In this document: positions 17,017 to 25,661 of the stretch, piece by piece | How the letters are laid out: each line of letters starts with the position of its first letter | Position numbering within the stretch: the stretch's first letter is position 1 | Assembly: GCA_017464565.1 (NCBI GenBank) | Contig: JAFTZH010000029.1 | Location: forward strand, 1 to 64,000 | DNA from: Clostridia bacterium | GTDB taxonomy: Bacteria > Bacillota > Clostridia > Oscillospirales > CAG-272 | Reading direction: 5' to 3' | Length of the DNA: 64,000 bases | Made by a program: the position numbers and the translations under genes | The notes under the pieces: generated by a model | The model's input: only the letters and a program-made list of their open reading frames with translations | What the model was told of the DNA's origin: nothing | The model's database searches: none

Positions 17017-18822
17017 ATGAAGGTTAAGCTTTCACAGTATATAGCGGATTTTTTGGTGGAGCGCGGAATTACCGATTGCTTTATGGTAACGGGGGGAGGC
17101 GCTATGCACCTCGACGACGCTCTCGGACACAAGGAAGGGCTCAAATGTATTTTTAATCATCACGAGCAGGCTTGCTCTATCGCCGCGGAGGCGTATACGA
17201 GAATGACGGGAAAGCTTGCTGCTGTCTGCGTTACGAGCGGTCCCGGCGGAACGAACGCCATTACGGGAGTTATGGGCGGCTGGCTCGACTCGATACCTAT
17301 GTTCGTGCTTTCGGGTCAGGTCAAAAGAGAGACTACCACGCAGTCTTGTCCCGAGCTTGGACTCCGTCAGCTCGGAGACCAGGAGTTCGATATAATAAAT
17401 TCGGTATCCAATATGACGAAGTACGCGGCGATGATAATGGATCCCAAGGATATCGCTTATCATCTTGAAAAGGCGTATTATCTCGCGCTTGAGGGAAGGG
17501 GCGGCCCCGTGTGGCTCGATATCCCGCTTGACGTTCAGGGTGCGCAGATAGAAACAGACGAGCTTAAGCACTTTTCTCCGGAGCAGGAATGTCCGTGGAA
17601 GCTTCCCGAGCTAAAAAAGGATACCGTCAAAGATATACTTGATAAGATAAGCAGCGCAAAAGCGCCTCTTCTTCTCGTCGGAACGGGAGTAAGACTTTCG
17701 GGCGCGGGAGAAAAACTTCTTGAGCTTATCGACAAGCTGAAGATACCGGTAGTTACCGCTTGGAACGCGAACGACGCTGTTGCGGCTGACAATCCCTATT
17801 TTGCGGGAATGCCCGGAACCGTCGGAACGCGCCCCGGAAACTTCGCGGTGCAGAAATGCGACCTGCTTCTGAGCATAGGCTGCCGTCTTAATATCCGTAT
17901 GATAGGATATACCCATTACGACTTCGCCAAAAACGCGTATAAAATAATAGTGGATATCGACCCCCGCGAGCTTATAAAGCCTACGGTCCGTGCCGATATG
18001 CCCGTCAACGCCGACGCGGCAGAGCTTATTGACGCTATGCTTGCGGAGGAGTATACGCCCAATCCGAAGCACGAGAGCTTCGTTGCGTGGTGCAGAGACC
18101 TCGTGAAGAGATATCCCGCCGCCTGCGAGAGCTATCGAAACGCGGAGGGACTTATAAATCCGTATATTTTCATAGACACTCTCTTTGACTGCCTTGACAG
18201 CAGCGACAGAATAATTACGGGTAACGGAAGTGCCTGCGTTATAACCTTCCAGGTAGCGAAGATAAAGCAGGGACAGCGTATGTTTACCAATTCGGGCTGC
18301 GCGGCAATGGGTTACGGTCTTCCCGCGGCTCTCGGCGTAGCGGTTTCCGATAACAGCCGCCGTACCGTATGTATCGACGGCGACGGAAGCGTTATGATGA
18401 ATCTTCAGGAGCTTGCCACGATAGCTTACAACAGACTTAACGTCAAGCTTATCATTCTAAATAATAACGGATATCTCTCTATCCGTCAGACGCAGACCAA
18501 TCTTTTCAAGCCTCCGTTTATCGGAATAGACGGCGAGAGCGGTATCTGCTTCCCTGATTTCGGAAAGCTTGCGGATGCGTTCGGGCTTCCTTATTATAAG
18601 ACCGACAGCGAGGCCACCGCATCCTATATACTCGACGAATTTCTCAATTCCGACGGACCCGCGATATGCGAGGTGGTCGTAGATCCCAAGCAGAATTTCG
18701 CTCCGAAATCGTCCTCGAAGGTGCTTCCCGACGGAAGAATAGTTTCGCCCTCTATCAACGATATGGCACCCTTCCTTGACAGAGACGAGTTTGAAAAGAT
18801 AGTAGACGCGCCCCTTGATTAA
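17017..18822 (+). CDS. Thiamine-diphosphate enzyme, acetolactate-synthase-like
   Basis: 601 residues. All three domains of the ALS/pyruvate-oxidase family are present: the N-terminal PYR domain with catalytic Glu50 in 'FNHHEQACS', a central domain, and the C-terminal PP domain with the ThDP/Mg motif opening 'GDGSVMMNLQELATIA' and ending 'IILNN'. It is too divergent from IlvB context (no ilvN or ilvC nearby) to call acetolactate synthase. YerE, which adds a pyruvate-derived C2 unit to C4 of CDP-3,6-dideoxy-4-ketohexose, belongs to this family, and the RfbH-type gene three genes upstream makes a similar branched-sugar role attractive; that is inference. A terminator follows. Confidence 0.82.
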   Translation: MKVKLSQYIADFLVERGITDCFMVTGGGAMHLDDALGHKEGLKCIFNHHEQACSIAAEAYTRMTGKLAAVCVTSGPGGTNAITGVMGGWLDSIPMFVLSGQVKRETTTQSCPELGLRQLGDQEFDIINSVSNMTKYAAMIMDPKDIAYHLEKAYYLALEGRGGPVWLDIPLDVQGAQIETDELKHFSPEQECPWKLPELKKDTVKDILDKISSAKAPLLLVGTGVRLSGAGEKLLELIDKLKIPVVTAWNANDAVAADNPYFAGMPGTVGTRPGNFAVQKCDLLLSIGCRLNIRMIGYTHYDFAKNAYKIIVDIDPRELIKPTVRADMPVNADAAELIDAMLAEEYTPNPKHESFVAWCRDLVKRYPAACESYRNAEGLINPYIFIDTLFDCLDSSDRIITGNGSACVITFQVAKIKQGQRMFTNSGCAAMGYGLPAALGVAVSDNSRRTVCIDGDGSVMMNLQELATIAYNRLNVKLIILNNNGYLSIRQTQTNLFKPPFIGIDGESGICFPDFGKLADAFGLPYYKTDSEATASYILDEFLNSDGPAICEVVVDPKQNFAPKSSSKVLPDGRIVSPSINDMAPFLDRDEFEKIVDAPLD

Positions 18823-18832
18823 AAATAAAAAG

Positions 18833-18876
18833 TCCGAAGCGAACGGGGTTGATACCGTTCGCTTCGGCTTTCTTTT
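18833..18876 (+). terminator. Intrinsic terminator of the sugar cassette
   Basis: Stem CCGAAGCGAACGG / CCGTTCGCTTCGG with an 8-base loop, followed by CTTTCTTTTT. It closes the transcript starting at 13150. Confidence 0.85.
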
Positions 18877-18971
18877 TCCTCAAACGGAATTTATTTTTTA
18901 CAGCATAGCGAGAAAATATTGGTATAATAAAATTATTTTTCCGATTTAAGAAAAATATTTTCAAAAATCTA

Positions 18972-19000
18972 TTGACAAAGCGAGAACTGCGTTGTATAAT
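18972..19000 (+). promoter_or_regulatory. Sigma-A promoter of recA-recX
   Basis: Perfect consensus TTGACA (18972-18977), 17-base spacer, TATAAT (18995-19000), 33 bases before the recA ATG. No convincing GAAC-N4-GTTC LexA box overlaps it. Confidence 0.85.
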
Positions 19001-19033
19001 GAGACCATATCAAGAAATTTACGGAGAAGGATT

Positions 19034-20149
19034 ATGGCAACTGCAAAGAAAAAAATCGAAATGATTCCGAGAGACAGCGACAAGGAAGCGAAGAAAAAAG
19101 CGCTCAATACCGCGATAGCTCAGCTTGAGCGGGATTTCGGAGCAGGCTCTATAATGAAGCTCGGAGAACACTCCAGACTTGAGGTACAGGCTGTAAGTAC
19201 GGGGTCTATCTCACTCGATCTCGCGCTTGGAATAGGCGGTGTTCCGAGAGGAAGAATAATCGAAATATTCGGTCCCGAATCGTCGGGTAAGACAACCGTT
19301 GCTTTACATATTATTGCCGAGGTGCAGAAGTCGGGCGGAGAGGCGGCGTTTATCGACGCCGAGCACGCGCTCGATCCCGTCTACGCGAAGGCGCTCGGTG
19401 TGGATATCAATAATCTTCTCGTTTCACAGCCCGACTGCGGAGAGGACGCGCTCGATATAACCGAGGCGCTCGTCCGGTCGGGTGCCATCGACGTCGTCGT
19501 TATCGACTCGGTCGCGGCTCTCGTTCCCAGACAGGAAATAGACGGGGATATGGGACAGTCGCAGGTCGGAGTTCAGGCGAGACTTATGTCACAGGCTATG
19601 AGAAAGCTTTCTTCGGTTATCGCAAAGAGCAACAGCGTCGTCATATTTATAAATCAGCTTCGTGAGAAGGTAGGCGTGATGTACGGAAATCCCGAAACCA
19701 CGCCCGGAGGCCGCGCGCTGAAATTCTACGCTTCGGTAAGAATAGACGTAAGAAAAGCGGATCAGCTTAAAAACGGAAGCGAGATATACGGAAATCACGT
19801 AAGATGCAAGATAGTTAAAAACAAGGTTGCTCCTCCGTTTAAAGTAGCTGAATTCGATATACTTTACGGAAAGGGAATATCACGCTCGGGCGAGATAATA
19901 GATTATTGTATCGCGCTTGATATTATAAAGAAAAGCGGTTCGTGGTTCTCGTACAACGGCGAGAGAATAGGTCAGGGCAAGGAAAACGTGCGCAAGCTCA
20001 TCGAATCCAATCCCGCGCTCCTTGCCGAGCTTGACGCGAAGATACGCAGTATGAAGGACAACATACCTTCGCCCGAGGAGAGCTTTGAGCTTGACGAGGA
20101 TACCGACGATTTTGATATCAAGACCTTGAAATCGGATATCGAGGAATAA
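19034..20149 (+). CDS. recA: Recombinase A
   Basis: 371 residues from ATG 19034 with GGAGAAGG upstream. RecA forms filaments on single-stranded DNA, drives strand exchange and triggers LexA cleavage. Walker A '[14 protein letters not shown]', Walker B '[11 protein letters not shown]', and loop regions '[17 protein letters not shown]' and '[22 protein letters not shown]' are intact. The acidic tail ends '[18 protein letters not shown]'. The stop overlaps the recX ATG by one base (TAATG). Confidence 0.98.
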   Translation: MATAKKKIEMIPRDSDKEAKKKALNTAIAQLERDFGAGSIMKLGEHSRLEVQAVSTGSISLDLALGIGGVPRGRIIEIFGPESSGKTTVALHIIAEVQKSGGEAAFIDAEHALDPVYAKALGVDINNLLVSQPDCGEDALDITEALVRSGAIDVVVIDSVAALVPRQEIDGDMGQSQVGVQARLMSQAMRKLSSVIAKSNSVVIFINQLREKVGVMYGNPETTPGGRALKFYASVRIDVRKADQLKNGSEIYGNHVRCKIVKNKVAPPFKVAEFDILYGKGISRSGEIIDYCIALDIIKKSGSWFSYNGERIGQGKENVRKLIESNPALLAELDAKIRSMKDNIPSPEESFELDEDTDDFDIKTLKSDIEE

Positions 20150-20778
20150 TGATAATCGAGATTACTTCCGTTTCCGCTCGCAGCGGAGGGGCAGAGGTGG
20201 AGCTGGGCGTTCGTATATGCAACGGCGAGAACTTTGAAACAAAAAGGATCGTACTGCTTTCGCGCCGCTATGCCGAGCTTTCCGTTACGAGCGGGAGCGT
20301 AAGCCAAGAGTGCTTTGAGGAATTGGAGCTTGAGGCGGAAATTTGCCGCGCGGTAAAGCGGGGAATGTATATTCTCGGCTACGGCGCGTCCTCAAAAAAG
20401 AATATGGTACTCAAGCTTCGCTCAAAAGGATTTTCAAGGGAGATATCCGAAACCGCGTCGGAATACCTATGTGAGCTGGGATATATAAACGAGGAAAAAG
20501 ACGCCGTTTGCGAGGCGGAGCGGTGTTTAAAAAAATATTGGGGGCGCCGCCGTATCTCCGCGTCTCTTTACGAAAAAGGATATTCGGACGAGGCAGTACG
20601 CGCCGCTTTGGAGTCGCTTCGCGGAGTTGATTTTTCGGAGAGATGCGCCGAGCTTATAAGAAAAAGATTTAGGGTTGTTCCCGACGAGCCGCGGGAGCTT
20701 CAAAAGCTTATTGCTTCTATGGTTAGATACGGTTATTCCTCGTCTGAGATTAAAGAAGCGTTGAGTATGATAAATTGA
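20149..20778 (+). CDS. recX: Regulatory protein RecX
   Basis: 209 residues of tandem three-helix modules, e.g. 'KNMVLKLRSKGFSREISETASEYLCELGYINEEKDA' region, 'RRRISASLYEKGYSDEAVRAAL' and the final 'MVRYGYSSSEIKEAL'. RecX binds and modulates RecA filaments. The one-base overlap with recA confirms the pairing. An N-terminal extension of about 60 residues precedes the modules, as in other Bacillota RecX. Followed by repeat element B. Confidence 0.9.
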   Translation: MIIEITSVSARSGGAEVELGVRICNGENFETKRIVLLSRRYAELSVTSGSVSQECFEELELEAEICRAVKRGMYILGYGASSKKNMVLKLRSKGFSREISETASEYLCELGYINEEKDAVCEAERCLKKYWGRRRISASLYEKGYSDEAVRAALESLRGVDFSERCAELIRKRFRVVPDEPRELQKLIASMVRYGYSSSEIKEALSMIN

Positions 20779-20803
20779 ATTACGAATATATTATATTTAT
20801 ATT

Positions 20804-20897
20804 AAGGGGAGAAACTTTTTTTAAAAAGTTTCTCCCCTTAAACCCCTCTTCAAAACTTTTAAAATTTGGGTATGGCATTAAAATTTTGTTTTGCTAG
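20804..20897. repeat. Composite inverted-repeat element, copy B (left half)
   Basis: Hairpin 20804-20839 (AAGGGGAGAAACTTT / AAAGTTTCTCCCCTT) followed by the family's left arm (AAACCCCTCTTCAAAA, then TTTGGGTATGG and TTTTGTTTTGCT). The right half is missing; the wecB remnant begins 75 bases later. Lies downstream of recX. Confidence 0.7.
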
Positions 20898-20971
20898 CCG
20901 CGAATACTCATAATCTTTTTTCATAAAAAATAACTTTGAATATTTTGCCACGCTTGGAGAAAAGTGAGATT

Positions 20972-21207
20972 ATGAGAAAAAAGATTATGCTGATATTCGG
21001 AACGCATCCGAGAGGATAGCGGCGGGGGCGCTGTGCTTCGTCGGAACTGCGGAAGAAGGAATTTACAATAGTTTTCCCGAGCTATTGAATAATAAATTGG
21101 TTTATGATATAATGAATAATACGCCGAATCCTTACGGAGACGGAAGTGTGTGTTCCCGAATTGCTGACGTTATAGAGTACGTCAGAATAAAGGCGGAGCA
21201 TATATAG
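20972..21207 (+). pseudogene. Internally deleted remnant of UDP-GlcNAc 2-epimerase (wecB/mnaA)
   Basis: Frame 2 from ATG 20972 reads MRKKIMLIFGTHPRG then stops at 21017; this is the N-terminus of WecB-type epimerases (consensus MK-V-FGTRPE). Frame 1 from about 21010 reads 'ERIAAGALCFVGTAEEGIY' and continues to 'NPYGDGSVCSRIADVIEY', the C-terminal signature of the same family (LVGT...NPYGDG-AS-RI), ending at TAG 21207. About 300 central residues of the usual 370 are gone and the two ends are out of frame. Both ends are in place and in order, so one internal deletion explains it. Confidence 0.85.
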
Positions 21208-21301
21208 TCCATTTTTAATCCGAGCTTTGACAGACCTGACTCGGATAAGGCTTTGGTTTATTTTAATTACTCGTGAAAAAGGAGTTTGTGCATTCAGGCT
21301 T

Positions 21302-22711
21302 ATGATAAGGTTTGGAACAGGCGGCTGGAGAGCCGAGATAGGCGTTGATTTTATTAAATCGAATATTGAAAAGGTTACGCAGGGTATCTGCGAGCTGATG
21401 AGGGAAGAAGGAAAAACGGACAAGCCCGTAGTGCTGGGACACGACAGAAGATTTCTTTCGGACAGCGCGGCTATGTGGATAGCCGAGGTGCTCGGAGGAA
21501 ACGGTATATCGGTACTTTATATAAGCCGAAGCGCCCCGACACCGCTCGTTATGTTTGACGTGAAGGATATGGGACTTCACTACGGAATAGAGGTAACGGC
21601 AAGCCACAATCCGGCGTCCTATAACGGAATGAAGCTGATAGTTGAGGAGGGAAGGGACGCCTCTGTTGAGACGACCTCAAAGCTTGAGACTATAATCGAC
21701 AACGTAACCGACGTCAAGCGTATGCCGTTTGCCGAGGCAATAGAGAAGGGCTTGATACTCGACGTAAAAAATCCCTTTAACGATTTTATAGATTCGATAC
21801 TCTCACAGCTTGACATTGATCTGATAAGAAAAGCGGGTCCGAGAATACTTTTCGACCCTATGCACGGCTCCGGAACTTATCCGCTGACCGTAATTTTGAA
21901 TACCACGCGCTGTACGCTTGACACCATACATTACAACAAGGACGCTTATTTCGGAGGCGATATGCCTGCGCCGAACAAGAACGTATTGTGGGACCTTTCC
22001 CGTCGTGTATCGAACGGGGGATACGATCTTGGAATTGCGTTTGACGGGGACGGAGACCGGCTTGGAATAATCGATCCGTGCGGGGAGTACATAGACGCTA
22101 ACAGAATATTAGTTATGCTGTATTACTATCTGCACGAGTACCGCGGCTGGAAGGGGCCCGTGGTGCGTAATTGCGCTACCACGCATATGCTTGATCTCGT
22201 TGCCGAATCCTTCGGAGAGAGGTGCTACGAGGTTCCCGTCGGGTTTAAGTATATTTCGGCAAAGATAGACGAGGCGGACGCCGTTCTCGGCGGCGAATCC
22301 TCGGGAGGGCTTACCGTAAGAGGACATATACACGGAAAGGACTCGGTATATGCGGCTGTGCTTTTCATTGAGATGATATGTGCTATCGGAAAAACTCCGA
22401 GTGAATTTTGGTGTGAGCTTACCGAAAAATACGGAGTGCACGAAATGGCGGAGGACAATATGCGCTTTACACTGGAAGAAAAGGAGCGCATTGAGCATAT
22501 ATTGTTTAAGGAAAAGAAGATTCCCGATTTTAGCAGAGGGATAAAAGCTATCAGTTATGAGGACGGCTGCGTGATAACCTTTGAGGACGGAGCTTTCATT
22601 ATCTGCCGTTTTTCGGGAACCGAACCCTTGCTTCGTATTTTTGCCGAAGATACCAACGCGGATAAAGCAAGAAAAATAATATCCCAAATGAAAGAATTTT
22701 TGTCGCTTTAA
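21302..22711 (+). CDS. Phosphoglucomutase/phosphomannomutase (alpha-D-phosphohexomutase)
   Basis: 469 residues from ATG 21302; the longer frame from 21227 lacks homology, and 'MIRFGTGGWRAEIG' is the family's usual start, though the nearest AAGGAG is 17 bases upstream. The enzyme interconverts hexose 1- and 6-phosphates. The phospho-Ser is S101 in 'VTASHNPASYNG', metal loop 'FDGDGDRLGIID', sugar loop 'GGESSGG', phosphate loop 'FSGTEPLLRIF'. Substrate (glucose, mannose or hexosamine) cannot be read from sequence. It follows the wecB remnant and is convergent with a nucleoside hydrolase gene. Confidence 0.9.
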   Translation: MIRFGTGGWRAEIGVDFIKSNIEKVTQGICELMREEGKTDKPVVLGHDRRFLSDSAAMWIAEVLGGNGISVLYISRSAPTPLVMFDVKDMGLHYGIEVTASHNPASYNGMKLIVEEGRDASVETTSKLETIIDNVTDVKRMPFAEAIEKGLILDVKNPFNDFIDSILSQLDIDLIRKAGPRILFDPMHGSGTYPLTVILNTTRCTLDTIHYNKDAYFGGDMPAPNKNVLWDLSRRVSNGGYDLGIAFDGDGDRLGIIDPCGEYIDANRILVMLYYYLHEYRGWKGPVVRNCATTHMLDLVAESFGERCYEVPVGFKYISAKIDEADAVLGGESSGGLTVRGHIHGKDSVYAAVLFIEMICAIGKTPSEFWCELTEKYGVHEMAEDNMRFTLEEKERIEHILFKEKKIPDFSRGIKAISYEDGCVITFEDGAFIICRFSGTEPLLRIFAEDTNADKARKIISQMKEFLSL

Positions 22712-22736
22712 GTTAGGGGAGTTTTTATGTATGGAT

Positions 22737-22778
22737 TTTTAAGGGGAGAAACTTTTGCAAAAGTTTCTCCCCTTAAAA
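22737..22778. repeat. Composite inverted-repeat element, copy C (terminal hairpin only)
   Basis: A perfect 20-base-per-arm palindrome, TTTTAAGGGGAG...CTCCCCTTAAAA around CTTTTGCAAAAG, at the convergent junction of the phosphohexomutase and nucleoside hydrolase genes. It matches the right terminal hairpin of copies A, E and G but has no arms. Here flanking A/T tracts could let it act as a bidirectional terminator. Confidence 0.75.
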
Positions 22779-22797
22779 AACCTATCCACAAACCAAA

Positions 22798-23751
22798 TTA
22801 TTTACTATTTATTTCCTTTGCCTGAAGCAATATTATCTCCTCGAGACAATCGGCGTATTCCTGCTCCGAATATTTTTTTACGACGTAAAGGTGATTTCCG
22901 TCGGACGTTTCCTCAAACGAATTACAGCCTGTTTCGGCGTCAAGAGACGCTCTGCCTCTGACCACTGAATAGCCCGAAAGCTCCTCGTCTCCGACACACG
23001 CCATATAAGCGGTAAGCGGGTCCCACGACGGTCTGCCGTTCGGAACGTTATAATCGCAAAGAACCGCGTAAAGCTTATCGTCGGGATACGTATCCTTAAG
23101 TATTCCGCCGCTTATCACGTTATATCCAACTTCCCAGCCAAGCAAGGTTATCGGTACGGGACAAAGCTCAAGAACCTTGCTCGCCGTGCGGCTCGCCTTG
23201 GTGGTTTTGGAGAAATTGAATTCCCGACCGTTCGGAATATCCCAACGGCCGCCCATTATCCATAGCTTTCTCACCTTTTGTCTGACCAGATCCATTCCGT
23301 CAAGCGGCGAAAATTCGTCTGCTTCCGACATCAGAAGGTCGGCAAGAACCTGAGAAAATCCGACCTCTATTATATCTGCCTTTTCGTCGGAGGCAGCAAG
23401 CAGACGGCGGTAAAGCCGCAGCGCGCTCTCGCAGGTATCGTTCTCACGCTTCGCATCTCTGCCCTCGGCAAGTCTCGCGTGATATTTTCCCTCTCCGCCG
23501 TAATCGTAAGCTTCGTGGTCAAGACCTATCGCCACCTCTGGTATCCCCTCGTATTCGGCGAACGCGCGAAGCGAGGATACCGAATACTCCATAGCCGAGT
23601 CAATAGCCATTCCGAGAAGCTTTATTATCTTGTTTTTATGAGCCCACGCAAGAATTCTGATTGCTACCGCGTCGTCGCAGTCGGTATGCCAATCGGTTCC
23701 GAGAATCACGGGTCTCTCTAAAGGCTTTGCCTTAAGTAACGTATTTTCCAT
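22798..23751 (-). CDS. Inosine-uridine nucleoside N-ribohydrolase family protein
   Basis: 317 residues. Family members hydrolyse the N-glycosidic bond of nucleosides. The calcium-binding N-terminal motif reads 'GTDWHTDCDDAVAI', an insertion variant of DTDxxxDDxxA, and 'KLWIMGGRWDIPNGREFNF' matches the family's second metal/substrate loop. The variant motif and 'SWDPLTAYMACVG' near the C-terminus suggest a subfamily whose substrate may not be a standard nucleoside. AAGGAG precedes the ATG. Single gene with its own promoter; a second member of the family is at 27301. Confidence 0.82.
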   Translation of the reverse strand: MENTLLKAKPLERPVILGTDWHTDCDDAVAIRILAWAHKNKIIKLLGMAIDSAMEYSVSSLRAFAEYEGIPEVAIGLDHEAYDYGGEGKYHARLAEGRDAKRENDTCESALRLYRRLLAASDEKADIIEVGFSQVLADLLMSEADEFSPLDGMDLVRQKVRKLWIMGGRWDIPNGREFNFSKTTKASRTASKVLELCPVPITLLGWEVGYNVISGGILKDTYPDDKLYAVLCDYNVPNGRPSWDPLTAYMACVGDEELSGYSVVRGRASLDAETGCNSFEETSDGNHLYVVKKYSEQEYADCLEEIILLQAKEINSK

Positions 23752-23780
23752 ACAAGGGACTCCTTTTCAGCGTTTTTCTA

Positions 23781-23809
23781 ATTTTAACATATTTGCGCTA
23801 ATATTTCAA
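23781..23809 (-). promoter_or_regulatory. Sigma-A promoter of the first nucleoside hydrolase gene
   Basis: Minus strand TTGAAA (23804-23809), 17-base spacer, TAAAAT (23781-23786), about 30 bases before the ATG at 23751. Confidence 0.55.
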
Positions 23810-23916
23810 CCGTAACTCCCTTTTTATTTAAAAATTTTTGAAAAAGATAAAAAATAAATAAAACTTTAACATTTATATGATATAATAAAAAAAATAGTTC
23901 AGGGAGGGATCATCGG

Positions 23917-24588
23917 GTGTTTAAAATTTTAGTACTTGAAGACGACGCTATGCTCAACCGCACTATGTGTATATTTCTCAACCAAAACGGATATGACACG
24001 ACCGGCTGTCTCAACGCCGAAGAGGCTTACGACGCTATGTATAAAAGCACTTACGACCTCATAATATCGGACATAATGATGCCGAAAATCGACGGCTTTG
24101 AATTTGCCGAGACCGTTCGCTCGCTGAGTGAGGATATACCGATACTCTTCGTCAGTGCGAGAGACGATATAGCCTCAAAGCAAAAGGGCTTCCGCATAGG
24201 AATCGACGATTATATGGTAAAGCCCATTGACCTTGACGAGCTTCTCCTGCGCATCGGCGCCCTTCTGCGCCGCGCGAATATCGCAAGCGCGAAAAAGCTC
24301 ACGATAGGCAGCTTCACTATGGACACAGACGAGCACACCGCGTATCTTGACGGGGAGGAGATTCCTCTGACTATGAGAGAATTCGACCTGCTATTCAAGC
24401 TTTTGTCGTACCCCAAAAAGACTTTTACCAGAACTCAGCTTATGAACGAGTTTTGGGACGCCGATACCGAATCGGGCACTCGCACCGTTGACGTATATAT
24501 GACCAAGCTCCGCCAAAAGCTCTCCGCCTGCGATTCTTTTGAGATAGTAACTGTTCACGGTCTTGGCTATAAGGCGGTGCTCAAATGA
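23917..24588 (+). CDS. OmpR/PhoB-family response regulator
   Basis: 223 residues from GTG 23917 with GGGAGG 10 bases upstream. Receiver domain: acidic pair 'LEDD', phospho-acceptor Asp in 'IISDIMMPKIDGF', switch 'FVSARDD', conserved Lys in 'YMVKPIDLDEL'. C-terminal winged helix: 'LTMREFDLLFKLLSYPKKTFTRTQL' and 'RTVDVYMTKLRQKL'. It overlaps the histidine kinase gene by four bases, so the two are a cognate pair. The putative output is the two membrane-protein genes that follow in the same operon. Confidence 0.95.
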   Translation: MFKILVLEDDAMLNRTMCIFLNQNGYDTTGCLNAEEAYDAMYKSTYDLIISDIMMPKIDGFEFAETVRSLSEDIPILFVSARDDIASKQKGFRIGIDDYMVKPIDLDELLLRIGALLRRANIASAKKLTIGSFTMDTDEHTAYLDGEEIPLTMREFDLLFKLLSYPKKTFTRTQLMNEFWDADTESGTRTVDVYMTKLRQKLSACDSFEIVTVHGLGYKAVLK

Positions 24589-25655
24589 AAAACGAGCGTC
24601 AGTTCAGAAAGATACTTCTCGCCCTCAACCATTTTCTGACCTTCTTTATTCTCGTGGCGTTCGTCATATCCTGCTGTATGATGCTGTTTCTCTCAACCTT
24701 CGCTGACTCGTTGGATCTGGAGCTTACGAACGAAAATCTTAATTCAGCGGCAAAAATAACCTTTTTGAACGTAATTTTGTTGAGCCTGCTGTTTACGATA
24801 ATAGACGCGGTGCGCCGCAAGCTTACGGTGAAACGCCCCGTAAAACGTATTACCGAGGCATCTCAAAAAATCGTTCAAGGAGATTTTTCGATAAGACTTC
24901 AGCTTCAGTCTACTGTCTGGAGCGACGACAGCTTCAACGAGATAATCGAGTGCTTCAACAAAATGGCGGAGGAGCTTTCGAGCGTGGAAACTCTCCGCAC
25001 CGACTTTATAGCCAACGTATCTCACGAGATGAAAACTCCGCTTGCCGTCATTCAGAACTACGGAACGCTGCTTCAGGCTCCCGACCTGTCGGAAGAAAAA
25101 CGCATAGAATACGCCAAGGCAATAACCGACAGCTCACGCAGACTCGTCGATATGATGACCAATATACTGAAGCTGAACCGCTTGGAAAATCAACAGATAT
25201 ATCTGAATACCGAAGAATACGATCTCGGAGAACAGCTCTGTGAATGTCTTTTGCAATACGAAAACGTATGGGAAGACAAAAATATCGGAATAGAAACCGA
25301 TATTGAGGACGGATTAACCGTAAAGGCTGACGCCGAGCTTCTGTCTCTCGTATGGAACAACCTTTTCTCCAACGCCTTCAAATTTACCGAGTCCGGAGGA
25401 ACGGTATCCCTGTCTCTTGCGTCAGAAGATGAGTTTGCCGTGGTCAAGGTCAGAGACACGGGCTGCGGAATCTCGTCGGATATAGGCGCTCATATATTTG
25501 AGAAATTTTATCAGGGAGACACCTCTCACGCCACCCAGGGAAATGGTCTGGGGCTTGCGCTCGTCAAGCGGGTAGTCGATATTATGCAAGGTGAGATAGG
25601 CGTAGAGAGTACTCTCGGAGAAGGAACTAATTTTACCGTTAAGATAAGGAGGTAA
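24585..25655 (+). CDS. Sensor histidine kinase
   Basis: 356 residues. Two membrane helices (about 10-38 and 55-76) flank a very short extracytoplasmic loop of about 20 residues, so it is an intramembrane-sensing type. A HAMP segment is at about 80-135. The H box is 'FIANVSHEMKTPLAVIQNYG'; the ATPase has N box 'NNLFSNAFKFT', G1 'VRDTGCGI', F box 'IFEKFYQGD' and G2 'GNGLGLALVKR'. The small sensor loop resembles kinases that respond to envelope or peptide-antibiotic stress, often paired with membrane partners such as those encoded next. Confidence 0.94.
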   Translation: MKNERQFRKILLALNHFLTFFILVAFVISCCMMLFLSTFADSLDLELTNENLNSAAKITFLNVILLSLLFTIIDAVRRKLTVKRPVKRITEASQKIVQGDFSIRLQLQSTVWSDDSFNEIIECFNKMAEELSSVETLRTDFIANVSHEMKTPLAVIQNYGTLLQAPDLSEEKRIEYAKAITDSSRRLVDMMTNILKLNRLENQQIYLNTEEYDLGEQLCECLLQYENVWEDKNIGIETDIEDGLTVKADAELLSLVWNNLFSNAFKFTESGGTVSLSLASEDEFAVVKVRDTGCGISSDIGAHIFEKFYQGDTSHATQGNGLGLALVKRVVDIMQGEIGVESTLGEGTNFTVKIRR

Positions 25656-25661
25656 GTCGTA

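Noticed and set aside
17017-18822. Calling the ThDP enzyme IlvB (acetolactate synthase)
   Set aside because: No ilvN, ilvC or ilvD neighbours, and the context is a sugar cassette; only the superfamily is safe.
18972-19034. Possible LexA/SOS box at the recA promoter (GAAC near GTTG)
   Set aside because: The spacing is three bases rather than the four of the GAAC-N4-GTTC consensus and the second half is incomplete.
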